From Mesorhizobium loti (lineage in GTDB: Bacteria > Pseudomonadota > Alphaproteobacteria > Rhizobiales > Rhizobiaceae), in the NCBI RefSeq assembly GCF_002858745.1, contig NZ_PJRO01000009.1:124001-188000 (forward strand): a stretch of DNA of 64,000 bases, given 5' to 3'. A model generated the notes under the pieces. The model was not told where the DNA came from. It searched no databases and worked only from the letters and a program-made list of their open reading frames with translations. Below are positions 27,803-36,363 of this stretch, piece after piece. The position numbers and the translations under genes are program-made. Position 1 is the stretch's first letter, and the number at the start of each line of letters is the position of its first letter.

Positions 27803-28726
27803 TCATTCCCGCATCACTTCGCGGGCAGCACCCGGTGCCCGACCGCGCTTCAGGCTGGGCAGTGCCAGCATCAGCAGCACGAACATGCCGGTGGCCAGCT
27901 TCAGGTCGGGCGGCGGCATGCCGGCGGCCAGACACAGCGAGACGAGCTGGTAATAGACGACAGCGCCGACGAAAGGCGCCGCCAGCTGGCGCAGCACTGT
28001 CTGCTTGCCGGTGATCGCTTCGCCGATCATCAGCGCAGCCAAGCCGTTGATGAGGATACCGAGACCCATATTGACGTCGGCGAAGCCCTGAGACTGCACC
28101 ATCAGGGAGCCGCTGAGCGCCGAAAACGCGCTGGCCAGGCCGACGCCGCCGATGGTCGCTGTCCAGACATTGATGCCCTGGGCTTCGGCCATGTCGGGAT
28201 TGGCCCCGACCGCGCGGATGCCGGTGCCGCGTTCCGTCTTGAAGAACAGATAGAGCAGTATGAGGACGAGAAGACCGAGCGCACCGGCAATGACGATCTT
28301 CGTGCTCGGGAAACCCGGCTGGCCGAACGGCGACCATTGGAACAGCGAAGGCATGCCGAAGACCGACAGGTTGGAGCGGCCCATGATGCGCAGGTTGATC
28401 GAGTAGAGCATAGTCATCATCAGGATGCCGGCGAGCAGCGTGTGAATGCGGAAGCGCAGGTGGATATAAGCCGTGCAGCAACCGGCGGCGAAGCCGGCGA
28501 TGAGTGCGGCAGCGATTGCTGTCAGCGGCGACTGGCCGGCGGCCAGAAGCACGCCCGCGACACAGCCGCCGAGCGGGAAGGCGCCTTCGCTGGTGAGGTC
28601 CGGGAAGGAGAGCATCCTGAACGGGATCATGATGCCGAGCACCACAAAGGCGAGGATGAGGCTCTGCGCCAGGGTGACGGGAACAAGCGCGACGAAACTC
28701 GAGAAAATATCCTGGATCATGGCCAT
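27803..28726 (-). CDS. ABC transporter permease, TrpY-like (COG4120)
   Basis: A 307-residue, highly hydrophobic permease of the branched-chain/COG4120 type, with about eight or nine helices. Family-typical segments are LSFPDLTSEGAFPLGGCVAGVLL near the N-terminus and GANPDMAEAQGINV in the coupling region. It forms a set with the ATPase at 28732 and the binding protein at 29689. These three families together make the TrpXYZ-type transporter. That system is associated with tryptophan or aromatic amino acids in Gram-positives, which fits the tryptophan/anthranilate catabolic genes next door. Confidence 0.83.
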   Translation of the reverse strand: MAMIQDIFSSFVALVPVTLAQSLILAFVVLGIMIPFRMLSFPDLTSEGAFPLGGCVAGVLLAAGQSPLTAIAAALIAGFAAGCCTAYIHLRFRIHTLLAGILMMTMLYSINLRIMGRSNLSVFGMPSLFQWSPFGQPGFPSTKIVIAGALGLLVLILLYLFFKTERGTGIRAVGANPDMAEAQGINVWTATIGGVGLASAFSALSGSLMVQSQGFADVNMGLGILINGLAALMIGEAITGKQTVLRQLAAPFVGAVVYYQLVSLCLAAGMPPPDLKLATGMFVLLMLALPSLKRGRAPGAAREVMRE

Positions 28727-28731
28727 GGCGG

Positions 28732-29511
28732 TCAGCTCGCAAGCAGCATGCGGTCGCTCTTCACGGCGAAATGGCCGATCAGGTCCGCTACGGTGGTCTG
28801 TTCTTTCTCTTCACCTGTGATTTCAAGGCGGACCTTGCCGGCGTCGAGCATGATGATGCGGTTTCCGTAGTCGACGGCGTGCTGCATGTTGTGCGTGACC
28901 ATCAGCGTGGTGAGCTTCAGCGCTTCAACCGCACGAATGGTCGCCTTCATGACGATATCGGCGGTGCGCGGATCGAGTGCGGCGGTGTGCTCATCAAGCA
29001 AAAGCAGTTCCGGTTCGCCTCCCACTGCCATGATCAGCGAAAGCGACTGGCGCTGGCCGCCGGAAAGCAGTTCGACGCGGGTATCCAGCCGGTTCTCGAG
29101 CCCGAGGCCGAGCAGTTCCAGGCGCTCCTTGTATGCGGCGAGCCGTGTGGCATTGAGGCCCTGGCGCAGCCGGCGCTTCTGGCTACGCAGGTCGGCAAGC
29201 AGCATGTTCTCGGCCACCGTCATCGAGGCGGCGGTGCCTTTCATGGGATCCTGGAAGACGCGGGCGAGCTTGGCAGCCCGCTTGTAGACCGGCATCCCGG
29301 TCACGTCGGTCTCGTTGATCTGCACCTTGCCGGTATCCAGTATCAACGCGCCGGAGATGGCATTGAGCATGCTGCTCTTGCCAGCACCATTGGAGCCGAT
29401 GACGACGCCGAAATCACCCGTCTTGAGCGAGAGGCTCAAGCCGTCGAGCGCGATCTTCTCGTCGGCTTGTCCCCTGAAGAATATCTTGCGTGCCGATTTT
29501 ATTTCCAGCAT
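28732..29511 (-). CDS. ABC transporter ATPase, TrpZ-like (COG1101)
   Basis: A 259-residue ATPase with Walker A GSNGAGKSS, the signature LSGGQRQSLSLIMA, Walker B LLLLDEHTAALD (Glu followed by His, typical of COG1101) and the switch His in VTHNMQ. The ATG at 29511 has GGAGGG just upstream. It ends 5 bp before the permease gene, so those two are coupled. A terminator-like hairpin at 29624-29664 separates it from the binding-protein gene upstream. Confidence 0.85.
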   Translation of the reverse strand: MLEIKSARKIFFRGQADEKIALDGLSLSLKTGDFGVVIGSNGAGKSSMLNAISGALILDTGKVQINETDVTGMPVYKRAAKLARVFQDPMKGTAASMTVAENMLLADLRSQKRRLRQGLNATRLAAYKERLELLGLGLENRLDTRVELLSGGQRQSLSLIMAVGGEPELLLLDEHTAALDPRTADIVMKATIRAVEALKLTTLMVTHNMQHAVDYGNRIIMLDAGKVRLEITGEEKEQTTVADLIGHFAVKSDRMLLAS

Positions 29512-29623
29512 CCGCACCCTCCCGGCGCAACGGTCCGGCGGGCGGGTTCCGCCAGCCATGACGCGCGCTGTCCAATCTTTCAGGAGCCGCTGTGCATCAC
29601 AACGACAGCAGCTTCCTGGCGCT

Positions 29624-29664
29624 TAAGAAAAAGCGGCGCCCGAGTGTTCAGTTCCGGGCGCCGC
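29624..29664 (-). terminator. Intra-operon terminator/attenuator after the binding-protein gene
   Basis: On the minus strand, a 10-bp GC stem (29664-29655 with 29642-29633, 12-nt loop) is followed by TTTTTCTT. It lies 25 bp after the binding-protein stop and 113 bp before the ATPase start. Partial read-through would make the binding protein more abundant than the membrane parts. Confidence 0.8.
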
Positions 29665-29688
29665 CACGCTGTCCTTACTCTACCGAAC

Positions 29689-30675
29689 TCAGTCGGCGAA
29701 GCACTTGCAGTCGTCCAGCGCTGCCGGGATCTTGATGCCGAAGTCGCCTGCGACTTTCTTCGAGATCAGCGGGCTGTGATCGGCATAGGCCGGACGGAAC
29801 GGTGGGATTTCCTTCGGGTCCTTGCCCTTCAGGATTTCAGCGGCGATCTTGCCGGCGGCCAGGCCGACCTGATCGTAGTTGACCGCGAAGCTTGCCGGAA
29901 CCACACCCTTGCGAACGGCACCGTCGTCGGAGTTGACGATCGGGATGCCGGCCTGGCGGGCGGCGGCCGAAACAGCTGCGATCGCCGGCTGCAGGAGGTT
30001 GGAAGCCGGCGTGTAGATCACGTCGGCCTTGCCGGCCAATGAGGCGATGCGCTGCTGGATGTCGTTGACGTTGTCGACGCCGACTGCGACGACCTCGAAA
30101 CCGGCCTTGGGGGCGGCTTCCTTGATCTTTTCGAGCACGGCCACGTCATTGGCTTCGCCCGGATTGTACGGCACGCCCAGGCGCTTGGCCTCGGGCAGCA
30201 GCTTCTTGGTGAATTCCATCACCGCTGCCACGTCCTGCAGGTCGGAAGAACCGGTGATACCAGTGTCGCCGGCTTCCCACGACGGGACCAGCTTGGCGGC
30301 GACCGGGTCGGTCACCGCGGTGAAGACGATGTTGATGCCGCTGCCGGCAAGCTGCTGCTTGGCGATCTGCGAAACGGGGGTGGTTACGGTGTAGATCAGC
30401 TTCGGGTTTTCGGCCTTCAGCTTTTCGATCATCTGCGGCACCAGCGTGGCGTCGAAATTGGTGTGGCTTTCGGTGAAGACCACATCCTTGCCCTCGACGA
30501 AGCCGTTTTCGGCCAGGCCCTTCTTGAAGCCGGCGATCGAAGCGTTGAGCTGCGGATGCTCGCCGAAATTGGCAATACCGATGCGGATCGGGTCTGCGGC
30601 GGCGCTGACAACGCTGGCGATCAGCGAACCTGCAAGTACTATTCCGGACAGCCATCCGGCCTTAGACGAAATCAT
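29689..30675 (-). CDS. ABC transporter substrate-binding protein, TrpX-like (COG2984)
   Basis: A 328-residue periplasmic binding protein. The Sec signal peptide covers about residues 1-26 (ending SVVSAAA), then DPIRIGIANFGEHPQLNASIAGFKKGL, the diagnostic first segment of COG2984 proteins. Later IYTVTTPVSQIAKQQL and IVNSDDGAVRKGVVPASFAVNY are also typical. The ATG at 30675 has GGAGG upstream. It is divergent from the GntR gene across a 178-bp AT-rich region. The ligand could be tryptophan, kynurenine, anthranilate or another aromatic. Confidence 0.84.
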   Translation of the reverse strand: MISSKAGWLSGIVLAGSLIASVVSAAADPIRIGIANFGEHPQLNASIAGFKKGLAENGFVEGKDVVFTESHTNFDATLVPQMIEKLKAENPKLIYTVTTPVSQIAKQQLAGSGINIVFTAVTDPVAAKLVPSWEAGDTGITGSSDLQDVAAVMEFTKKLLPEAKRLGVPYNPGEANDVAVLEKIKEAAPKAGFEVVAVGVDNVNDIQQRIASLAGKADVIYTPASNLLQPAIAAVSAAARQAGIPIVNSDDGAVRKGVVPASFAVNYDQVGLAAGKIAAEILKGKDPKEIPPFRPAYADHSPLISKKVAGDFGIKIPAALDDCKCFAD

Positions 30676-30761
30676 GTTTTCCTCCCAGATTTGGCAAGCG
30701 GCCGTCTTCTCCCCGGCGCCCCAGATTGCATCATAACGGGTCGGCAAACCTTGTCAAAAGG

Positions 30762-30773
30762 TTTATATATAAA
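30762..30773. promoter_or_regulatory. AT-only palindrome between the binding-protein and GntR genes
   Basis: TTTATATATAAA, a 12-bp perfect palindrome in a very AT-rich stretch (30760-30832) that also holds ATATATT and AAATATATGATC. It could be a GntR operator or simply part of overlapping -10 regions of two divergent promoters. Confidence 0.35.
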
Positions 30774-30853
30774 ATATCTGCTGTGGATGTTTGATATATT
30801 ATTTTGCCGATCGGTCCGCCAAATATATGATCCTTGCGTGGAGGAAAAGTGCG

Positions 30854-31594
30854 ATGCGGGATGAGGAGCCCTCGACCAAGACGGAAGCGGCCTATTGGCG
30901 GCTGCGGCGTGACATTCTCACCACGCGGCTGGAGCCCGGCACACCGCTGAAACTTGGCGCGCTGAACCAGATCTACGGCTTCGGCTGGACGCCGTTGCGT
31001 GAGGCACTGTCGCGGCTGGAAGCGGAAAAGCTGGTCACTGCGGTGAGCAATCGTGGTTTTGCAGTGGCGCCTGTCTCACGCGCGGAGCTGGAGGACCTTA
31101 TCCGGGCGCGCGAAGTGGTCGAGCTGCCGCTGCTGGAAGAGTCCATTCGCAAGGGCGGAGCCGAGTGGGAATCGGCGGTGGTGACCGCGCATTACCGGCT
31201 CTCGCGCTGCAAGTTTTCGCCTGAGGATCCATCCGAAGCCGCGATCGAGGAGTGGGATGAGCGCCACGCCGCGTTCCATGCAGCACTTGTCAGCGCGGCG
31301 AGCTCCGCCTGGTTGCTGCGTTTCCAGGCCATGGTCTACGACCAGCTTCGTCGCCATCAGCACTTTCTCAGCCTGGCGCCGATGCTGCGTGCGGCGCGCG
31401 GCCGCGGCGGCAATTTCGAGAAGGCGGTCGCCGCGCTGCATGACGCCATGGGCATCGACCATCACACCGAGCTGATGGATGCGGCCTTCGACCGTGACAT
31501 CGAACGCGCCCGCGCGTTGATGACAGAGCATATCTCCTTCACCTTGCAGGCCTTCGTCACTTTCGAAGGCGTCGACGCCGGCGAGGCGGCCTAG
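30854..31594 (+). CDS. GntR-family transcriptional regulator (FCD subfamily)
   Basis: A 246-residue regulator. The N-terminal winged helix includes EAAYWRLRRDILTTRLEPGTPLKLGALNQIYGFGWTPLREALSRLEAEKLV, and PLREALSRL is the GntR recognition helix. It is followed by an all-helical FCD ligand-binding domain with metal-type His residues in WDERHAAFHAAL and ALHDAMGIDHH. The ATG at 30854 is preceded by GGAGG. It lies between the TrpXYZ-like importer (divergent) and the anthraniloyl-CoA operon (same strand). It is therefore the best local candidate to control either or both; the FCD domain would bind an acid intermediate. Confidence 0.87.
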   Translation: MRDEEPSTKTEAAYWRLRRDILTTRLEPGTPLKLGALNQIYGFGWTPLREALSRLEAEKLVTAVSNRGFAVAPVSRAELEDLIRAREVVELPLLEESIRKGGAEWESAVVTAHYRLSRCKFSPEDPSEAAIEEWDERHAAFHAALVSAASSAWLLRFQAMVYDQLRRHQHFLSLAPMLRAARGRGGNFEKAVAALHDAMGIDHHTELMDAAFDRDIERARALMTEHISFTLQAFVTFEGVDAGEAA

Positions 31595-31780
31595 CCGCAG
31601 GCAATGCGGGCCCGGGAAACGCTCCTGCGCATCGGAGCGCGGACTCCCATGGGTCTGGAAGCGTTGGCGCTCTCCAGAAACAGCGCAAAACCAGATCGCT
31701 GGACGACAGGCGTCTCCCGATTGGAGGGGGGCTGACGGCGTAGCTTCGCGTCGCCGGGTGAAAGATCGTACATGGCAATC

Positions 31781-31800
31781 ACTTTAAGCTTGAAATATAT
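31781..31800. promoter_or_regulatory. Putative operator shared by the anthranilate/kynurenine operons, copy 1
   Basis: ACTTTAAGCTTGAAATATAT. Its reverse complement matches 17 of 20 bases of the site at 41859-41878. It is centred on AAGCTT with partial dyad symmetry and lies 73-92 bp upstream of the monooxygenase/reductase start. TTGAAA inside it could be a -35 box, so a bound protein would affect promoter access. Confidence 0.6.
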
Positions 31801-31801
31801 T

Positions 31802-31821
31802 CGGATAGGCCCCACTATCCG
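31802..31821. promoter_or_regulatory. Inverted repeat next to shared operator copy 1
   Basis: A perfect 7-bp inverted repeat, CGGATAG and CTATCCG with a 6-nt spacer, one base downstream of the shared motif and 52-71 bp upstream of the start at 31873. It is not found near the second motif copy. A second regulator or an mRNA 5' stem is possible. Confidence 0.45.
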
Positions 31822-31872
31822 TTCATGGTTCACGCACGGCCTCGATCGGCCGTGAGCAGAGTGGAGATGACC

Positions 31873-34197
31873 ATGAAGATCGTGTGTATCGGTGGCGGAC
31901 CGGCCGGGCTCTATTTTGCCCTGCTGATGAAGAAGCAGAACCCGGAACATCAGGTCACCGTGGTCGAGCGCAACCGCCCCTATGACACATTCGGCTGGGG
32001 CGTCGTGTTCTCCGACGCCACCATGCAGTCGATGCGCAAATGGGACCCGGAAACGGCGGCGACCATCGAGGACGCCTTCAACCACTGGGACGACATCGAG
32101 CTGGTGTTCAAGGGCCGCAAGATTCGTACCACGGGTCACGGATTCGTCGGCATCGGCCGCAAGAAGATGCTGAACATCCTGCAGGACCGCTGCGTGGAAC
32201 TCGGCGTCGAGATGGTGTTCGAGCGCGAGGTGACGGGCGACGAGGAATTCCCTGACGCCGATCTCATCATCTCCTCGGATGGCGTCAATTCGCGCATCCG
32301 CAACAAATATGCCGATATCTTCCAGCCCGACATGGTGGTTCGTCCGAACCGCTTCATCTGGCTCGGCACCAACAAGGCTTTCGACGCCTTCACCTTCGAT
32401 TTCCAGCGTACCGAGCATGGCTGGTTTCAGGCCCATATCTACCGTTTCGACGACAACACCTCGACCTTCATCGTGGAAACCACGGATGAGGTGTTCCAGG
32501 CGCATGGCCTCGACAAGATGGACCAGGACCAGTCGATCGCCTTTTGCGAAAAGCTGTTCGCCGAGACGCTGGACGGCCACAGCCTGATGACCAATGCGCG
32601 CCACATGCGCGGTTCGGCCTGGCTGAATTTCGGCCGCCTGATCTGTGGCAAGTGGAGCCATTTCAACGGCAGCAGCCATGTCGTTCTGATGGGCGACAGC
32701 GCCCATACCGCGCATTTCGCCATCGGTTCGGGCACCAAGCTCGCCATTGATGACGCCATCGAGCTGACCAACCAGTTCAACATTGCCGGTCACGACGCCG
32801 GCAACATTCCAGCCGTGCTCGAGGCCTATGAGGAAGTGCGCCGCGTCGATGTCGCGCGCATCCAGAATGCGGCGCGCAATGCCATGGAATGGTTCGAGGT
32901 GGTGGGCACGCGTTATGCCGACACGCTGGAGCCGGAACAGTTTATGTATTCGATGCTGACGCGCTCGCAGCGCATCAGCCATGAGAATTTGCGCCTGCGC
33001 GACAAGGATTGGCTGGAAGGTTATGAGCGCTGGTTCGCCGAACGTGCCGGGGCGCCGGCCCAGCCGAACGGCCGGCCGATTCCGCCCATGTTCACGCCTT
33101 ATAGGACGCGCGGCCTGACATTGCACAACCGCGTCATCGTCTCGCCGATGGCGATGTATTCGTCCAAGGACGGTATGCCGAACGACTTCCATCTGGTCCA
33201 TCTCGGTTCGCGCGCCATGGGGGGGGCTTCGCTGGTGTTCCCGGAAATGATCTGCGTGTCGCCCGACGCGCGCATCACGCCGGGCTGCCTCGGCCTGTGG
33301 AACGAGGAGCAGAAGGAAGGCTATCGCCGCCTCGTCGATTTCGTGCACAACGACACGCCGGCCAAGATCGGCATCCAGCTCGGCCATGCCGGCCGCAAGG
33401 GGGCAACCAAGGTCGCCTGGGAAGGGACGGACCAGCCGGTGGAGCAGGGGGGCTGGCCGCTGATCTCGGCTTCTGCCATCCCTTACCTTCCGCATTCGGA
33501 TGTGCCGCGCGCTGCCACGAAAGAAGATCTGGAAAGGATCAAAGCGGACTTTGTGCAGGCCACGAAATGGGCCGACGAGGTTGGCTTCGACATCCTCGAA
33601 CTGCATTGCGCGCACGGCTATCTGCTCTCCGCCTTCCTGTCGCCGCTGACCAATCTTCGCGATGACGAATATGGCGGCGATCACGCGGCGCGCGCGAGAT
33701 ATCCACTCGAGGTCTTCCACGCGATCCGCGCGGTGTGGCCCGAAGAGAAGCCAATCTCGGTGCGCCTGTCGACCAATGACTGGTATGAGGGCGGCAACAC
33801 GCCGGAAGATGCCGCGATCTTCGCGGCCATGTTCAAGGAAGCGGGTGCCGACCTGATCGACTGTTCGTCGGGACAGGTGGTAAAGCAGGAGAAGCAGGTG
33901 TTCGGCCGCATGTGGCAGACGCCTTTCTCCGACAAGATCCGCAACGAAGTGCAGGTGCCGACCATCGCCGTCGGTGCGATCTCGGAGGCCGATCACGCCA
34001 ATTCGGTGATCGCAGCCGGCCGCGCCGATCTCTGCGCTATTGCCCGTCCGCATCTCGCCGACCCGTCCTTCGTCATGCACGAGGCCGCCAAGGTCGGTTA
34101 TTCCGGCCAGGTCTGGCCGAAGCAATATTATGCAAGCCGGCAGCAGTATGAAGCCAATCTGGCCCGCGCGGCGGCGGATGCGGCGGGCCGCAAATGA
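31873..34197 (+). CDS. Bifunctional 2-aminobenzoyl-CoA (anthraniloyl-CoA) monooxygenase/reductase
   Basis: A 774-residue fusion. The N-terminal half (about 1-395) is a salicylate-hydroxylase-like FAD monooxygenase with GGGPAG at residues 7-12 and GDSAHTAHFAIGSG near 275. The C-terminal half (from about 405, MFTPYRTRGLTLHNRVIVSPM) is an old-yellow-enzyme FMN reductase with HAGRKG (about 504) and AHGYLLSAFLSPLTN (about 580). This architecture is that of the Azoarcus evansii enzyme, which hydroxylates and then reduces 2-aminobenzoyl-CoA to a non-aromatic product. Salicyloyl-CoA 5-hydroxylases share the N-terminal half only. The ATG at 31873 follows GGAG. It overlaps the SDR gene by ATGA and starts a six-gene operon. 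Confidence 0.9.
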   Translation: MKIVCIGGGPAGLYFALLMKKQNPEHQVTVVERNRPYDTFGWGVVFSDATMQSMRKWDPETAATIEDAFNHWDDIELVFKGRKIRTTGHGFVGIGRKKMLNILQDRCVELGVEMVFEREVTGDEEFPDADLIISSDGVNSRIRNKYADIFQPDMVVRPNRFIWLGTNKAFDAFTFDFQRTEHGWFQAHIYRFDDNTSTFIVETTDEVFQAHGLDKMDQDQSIAFCEKLFAETLDGHSLMTNARHMRGSAWLNFGRLICGKWSHFNGSSHVVLMGDSAHTAHFAIGSGTKLAIDDAIELTNQFNIAGHDAGNIPAVLEAYEEVRRVDVARIQNAARNAMEWFEVVGTRYADTLEPEQFMYSMLTRSQRISHENLRLRDKDWLEGYERWFAERAGAPAQPNGRPIPPMFTPYRTRGLTLHNRVIVSPMAMYSSKDGMPNDFHLVHLGSRAMGGASLVFPEMICVSPDARITPGCLGLWNEEQKEGYRRLVDFVHNDTPAKIGIQLGHAGRKGATKVAWEGTDQPVEQGGWPLISASAIPYLPHSDVPRAATKEDLERIKADFVQATKWADEVGFDILELHCAHGYLLSAFLSPLTNLRDDEYGGDHAARARYPLEVFHAIRAVWPEEKPISVRLSTNDWYEGGNTPEDAAIFAAMFKEAGADLIDCSSGQVVKQEKQVFGRMWQTPFSDKIRNEVQVPTIAVGAISEADHANSVIAAGRADLCAIARPHLADPSFVMHEAAKVGYSGQVWPKQYYASRQQYEANLARAAADAAGRK

Positions 34198-34973
34198 GTG
34201 CTGTGCGTCACGCTCTCATCACCGGTGCCGGCAGCGGTATCGGCCGCGCCATTGCGCTCGCATTGGCAAAGAGCGGACATGTCGTCTCGCTGGCCGGCCG
34301 TCGCGCCGGGCCTCTGGAAGAAGTTGCCAAGGAGATCGCGGCCGGCGGTGGCCGATCCGTCGTGATCGACGGGTTTGACGTCACCGATGCCGCCGCGATC
34401 GCAGCTGGCAGTGCCAGGGCGATTGCCGCCTCGGGTGAGGTGTCGGTTCTGGTCAACTGCGCCGGCGAGGCGCCATCGGCTCCATTCGAACGCACGGATG
34501 CCGCACTTTGGGGCCGCGTCATCGGCATCAATCTCACCGGCACCTTCCTTGTCACGCAGGCCTTGCTGCCATCGATCCGCAAGGCCGGCAAAGGCCGCAT
34601 CGTCAATGTTGCCAGCACCGCCGGGCTGACCGGCTACGCCTACGTGTCGGCCTATTGCGCCTCCAAGCATGGCGTCATCGGCCTGACCAGGGCGCTGGCG
34701 CTGGAACTGGCGCGCACCGACGTTACCGTCAACGCGGTCTGCCCCGGTTTCACCGACACGCCGCTGCTCGACGGTGCGGTCGATACCATCGTCGGCAAGA
34801 CCGGCCGCACCGCCGACGAGGCACGCGCTAGTCTCGCGCGCGCCAATCCGCAGGGCCGTCTGGTGACGCCGCAGGAGGTAGCGGATGCGGTGCTGTGGCT
34901 GGCGTCGGAAGGAGCAGGCGCCATCACTGGCCAGGCGATTGCGGTCGCCGGTGGTGAGATCATGGCTGGTTGA
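34194..34973 (+). CDS. Short-chain dehydrogenase/reductase
   Basis: A 259-residue classical SDR. The cofactor motif is TGAGSGIG (residues 10-17). The catalytic tetrad is complete, with N113, S141, Y154 and K158 (YCASK), and the PG motif is CPGFTDTPLL. The ATG overlaps the monooxygenase/reductase stop. In this operon it probably interconverts a hydroxy- and an oxo-acyl-CoA during ring-derived beta-oxidation, the 3-hydroxyacyl-CoA dehydrogenase step. Confidence 0.87.
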   Translation: MSAVRHALITGAGSGIGRAIALALAKSGHVVSLAGRRAGPLEEVAKEIAAGGGRSVVIDGFDVTDAAAIAAGSARAIAASGEVSVLVNCAGEAPSAPFERTDAALWGRVIGINLTGTFLVTQALLPSIRKAGKGRIVNVASTAGLTGYAYVSAYCASKHGVIGLTRALALELARTDVTVNAVCPGFTDTPLLDGAVDTIVGKTGRTADEARASLARANPQGRLVTPQEVADAVLWLASEGAGAITGQAIAVAGGEIMAG

Positions 34974-34997
34974 GAATAGATAAAAAGGGAGGAACAC

Positions 34998-35453
34998 ATG
35001 ACGGACAAAGCATTGGAAAAGGGCATCACTGAAAACGGCACCGGTTACGAAGCGACCGAGTGGAACATTCTCGGCCAGCGTTACTTTCCCAAGGCCACCT
35101 GCGCATCCAGCTTTGCCTTCGAGACCAACAGCGAAGCAGGCCAGTTCGTGCCGGTTCACATTCACCCGACGCAGGAGGAATTCATCCTGGTGCAGGAAGG
35201 GCAGCTGGAGCTGAAGCTCGACGGCAAATGGTTCACCGCGAAGGCTGGCGATCTGGTGCGCATGCCGCGCGGTATCCCGCACGGCTATTTCAACAAGTCC
35301 GACAAGCCGGCTCGGGCGCTGTTCTGGGTGTCGCCGGCCGGCAATCTCGAGGACCTGTTCAAGAAGCTGCACAACCTCACCGATGTCGAGGAAGTGGTGA
35401 GGCTATCGGCCGAGCATGACGTGGATTTCCTGCCGCCGTCGGCCAACGACTGA
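34998..35453 (+). CDS. Cupin-domain protein in the anthraniloyl-CoA operon
   Basis: A 151-residue single-cupin protein. The metal motif is visible as VHIHPTQEEFILVQEGQLEL (His, His, Glu) followed by RMPRGIPHGYFN (distal His). It starts 24 bp after the SDR gene with a ribosome-binding site (GGGAGGA). Its role in aminobenzoyl-CoA degradation is not established. A small cupin could isomerise, hydrolyse or oxygenate the cyclic intermediate, or act as a non-enzymatic binding protein. Confidence 0.78.
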   Translation: MTDKALEKGITENGTGYEATEWNILGQRYFPKATCASSFAFETNSEAGQFVPVHIHPTQEEFILVQEGQLELKLDGKWFTAKAGDLVRMPRGIPHGYFNKSDKPARALFWVSPAGNLEDLFKKLHNLTDVEEVVRLSAEHDVDFLPPSAND

Positions 35454-35518
35454 CAAAAGAAAAAGGCAGGCCGGCACGCCGATGGGCGTGCCGGAAGCAA
35501 GCAAGGATGGAATGAGTG

Positions 35519-36361
35519 ATGACCAACGCGATGCTGGACAAGAAGCGCCCCTTCAAGGACCACAAGGCCAAGCACTTCCTGTTCGAGACCGATGCCGACG
35601 GCCGTGTCGCCACGATCACGCTCAACCGGCCGGAGCGCAAGAACCCGCTGACCTTCGAGAGCTATGAGGAACTGGGCGACCTGTTCCGCTCGTTGCACAG
35701 GGCCAGCGATGTCCGCGCCATCGTGCTGACCGGCGCCGGCGACAATTTCTGCTCCGGTGGTGACGTGTTCGAGATCATCGAGCCGCTGACCAAGATGGCG
35801 ATGCCGGAACTGCTGGCTTTCACCCGCACGACCGGCGACCTGGTTCGCCAGATCCGCGCCTGCCCGCAGCCGATCATCGCTGCCGTCGACGGCATCTGCG
35901 CTGGCGCCGGTGCGATCCTGGCAATGAGCGCCGACTACCGTGTTGCGACACCGGAGGCCAAGACCGCCTTCCTGTTCACCCGCGTTGGTCTTGCCGGCGC
36001 TGACATGGGCGCATGCGGCATCCTTCCGCGCATTATCGGCCAGGGCCGCGCCGCCGAACTTCTATTCACCGGCCGCTCGATGTCGGCTGCCGAGGGGCAC
36101 GCCTGGGGGTTCTATAATGCGCTGCACGAGCGTCCCGCAATGCTGGCCGAGGCACAGCTTTTCGCCCGCAATCTCGCCGATGGGCCGTGGTTCGCGCATT
36201 CGATGACCAAGAAGATGCTCGACCAGGAATGGTCGATGGGCATCGAGGAACTGATCGAGTCCGAGGCCCAGGCGCAGGCCATCTGCATGGCGACGGGTGA
36301 CTTCCGCCGCGCTTTCGAGTCCTTTGCCGCCAAGGCGAAGCCGGTTTTCGAAGGGAACTGA
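35519..36361 (+). CDS. Enoyl-CoA hydratase/isomerase (crotonase) family protein
   Basis: A 280-residue crotonase. The CoA-binding and oxyanion-hole segments are GAGDNFCSGGDVFEI (about residues 76-90) and ICAGAGAILAMSADYRVA (about 125-142). Of the two catalytic glutamates of classical hydratases, one is kept in RAAELLFTGRSM, but the other position appears not to be Glu (segment FLFTRVGLAGADMG). The reaction may therefore be ring opening, isomerisation or carbon-carbon cleavage rather than simple hydration. The start could be GTG 35516 or ATG 35519. It lies between the cupin and acyl-CoA dehydrogenase genes. Confidence 0.84.
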   Translation: MTNAMLDKKRPFKDHKAKHFLFETDADGRVATITLNRPERKNPLTFESYEELGDLFRSLHRASDVRAIVLTGAGDNFCSGGDVFEIIEPLTKMAMPELLAFTRTTGDLVRQIRACPQPIIAAVDGICAGAGAILAMSADYRVATPEAKTAFLFTRVGLAGADMGACGILPRIIGQGRAAELLFTGRSMSAAEGHAWGFYNALHERPAMLAEAQLFARNLADGPWFAHSMTKKMLDQEWSMGIEELIESEAQAQAICMATGDFRRAFESFAAKAKPVFEGN

Positions 36362-36363
36362 CA

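Noticed and set aside
31591..34125. An 844-codon open frame on the minus strand opposite the aminobenzoyl-CoA monooxygenase/reductase gene
   Set aside because: The plus-strand frame has full FAD and old-yellow-enzyme motifs. The minus frame gives low-complexity His/Arg/Asp-rich sequence with no domain, typical of antisense frames in GC-rich DNA.
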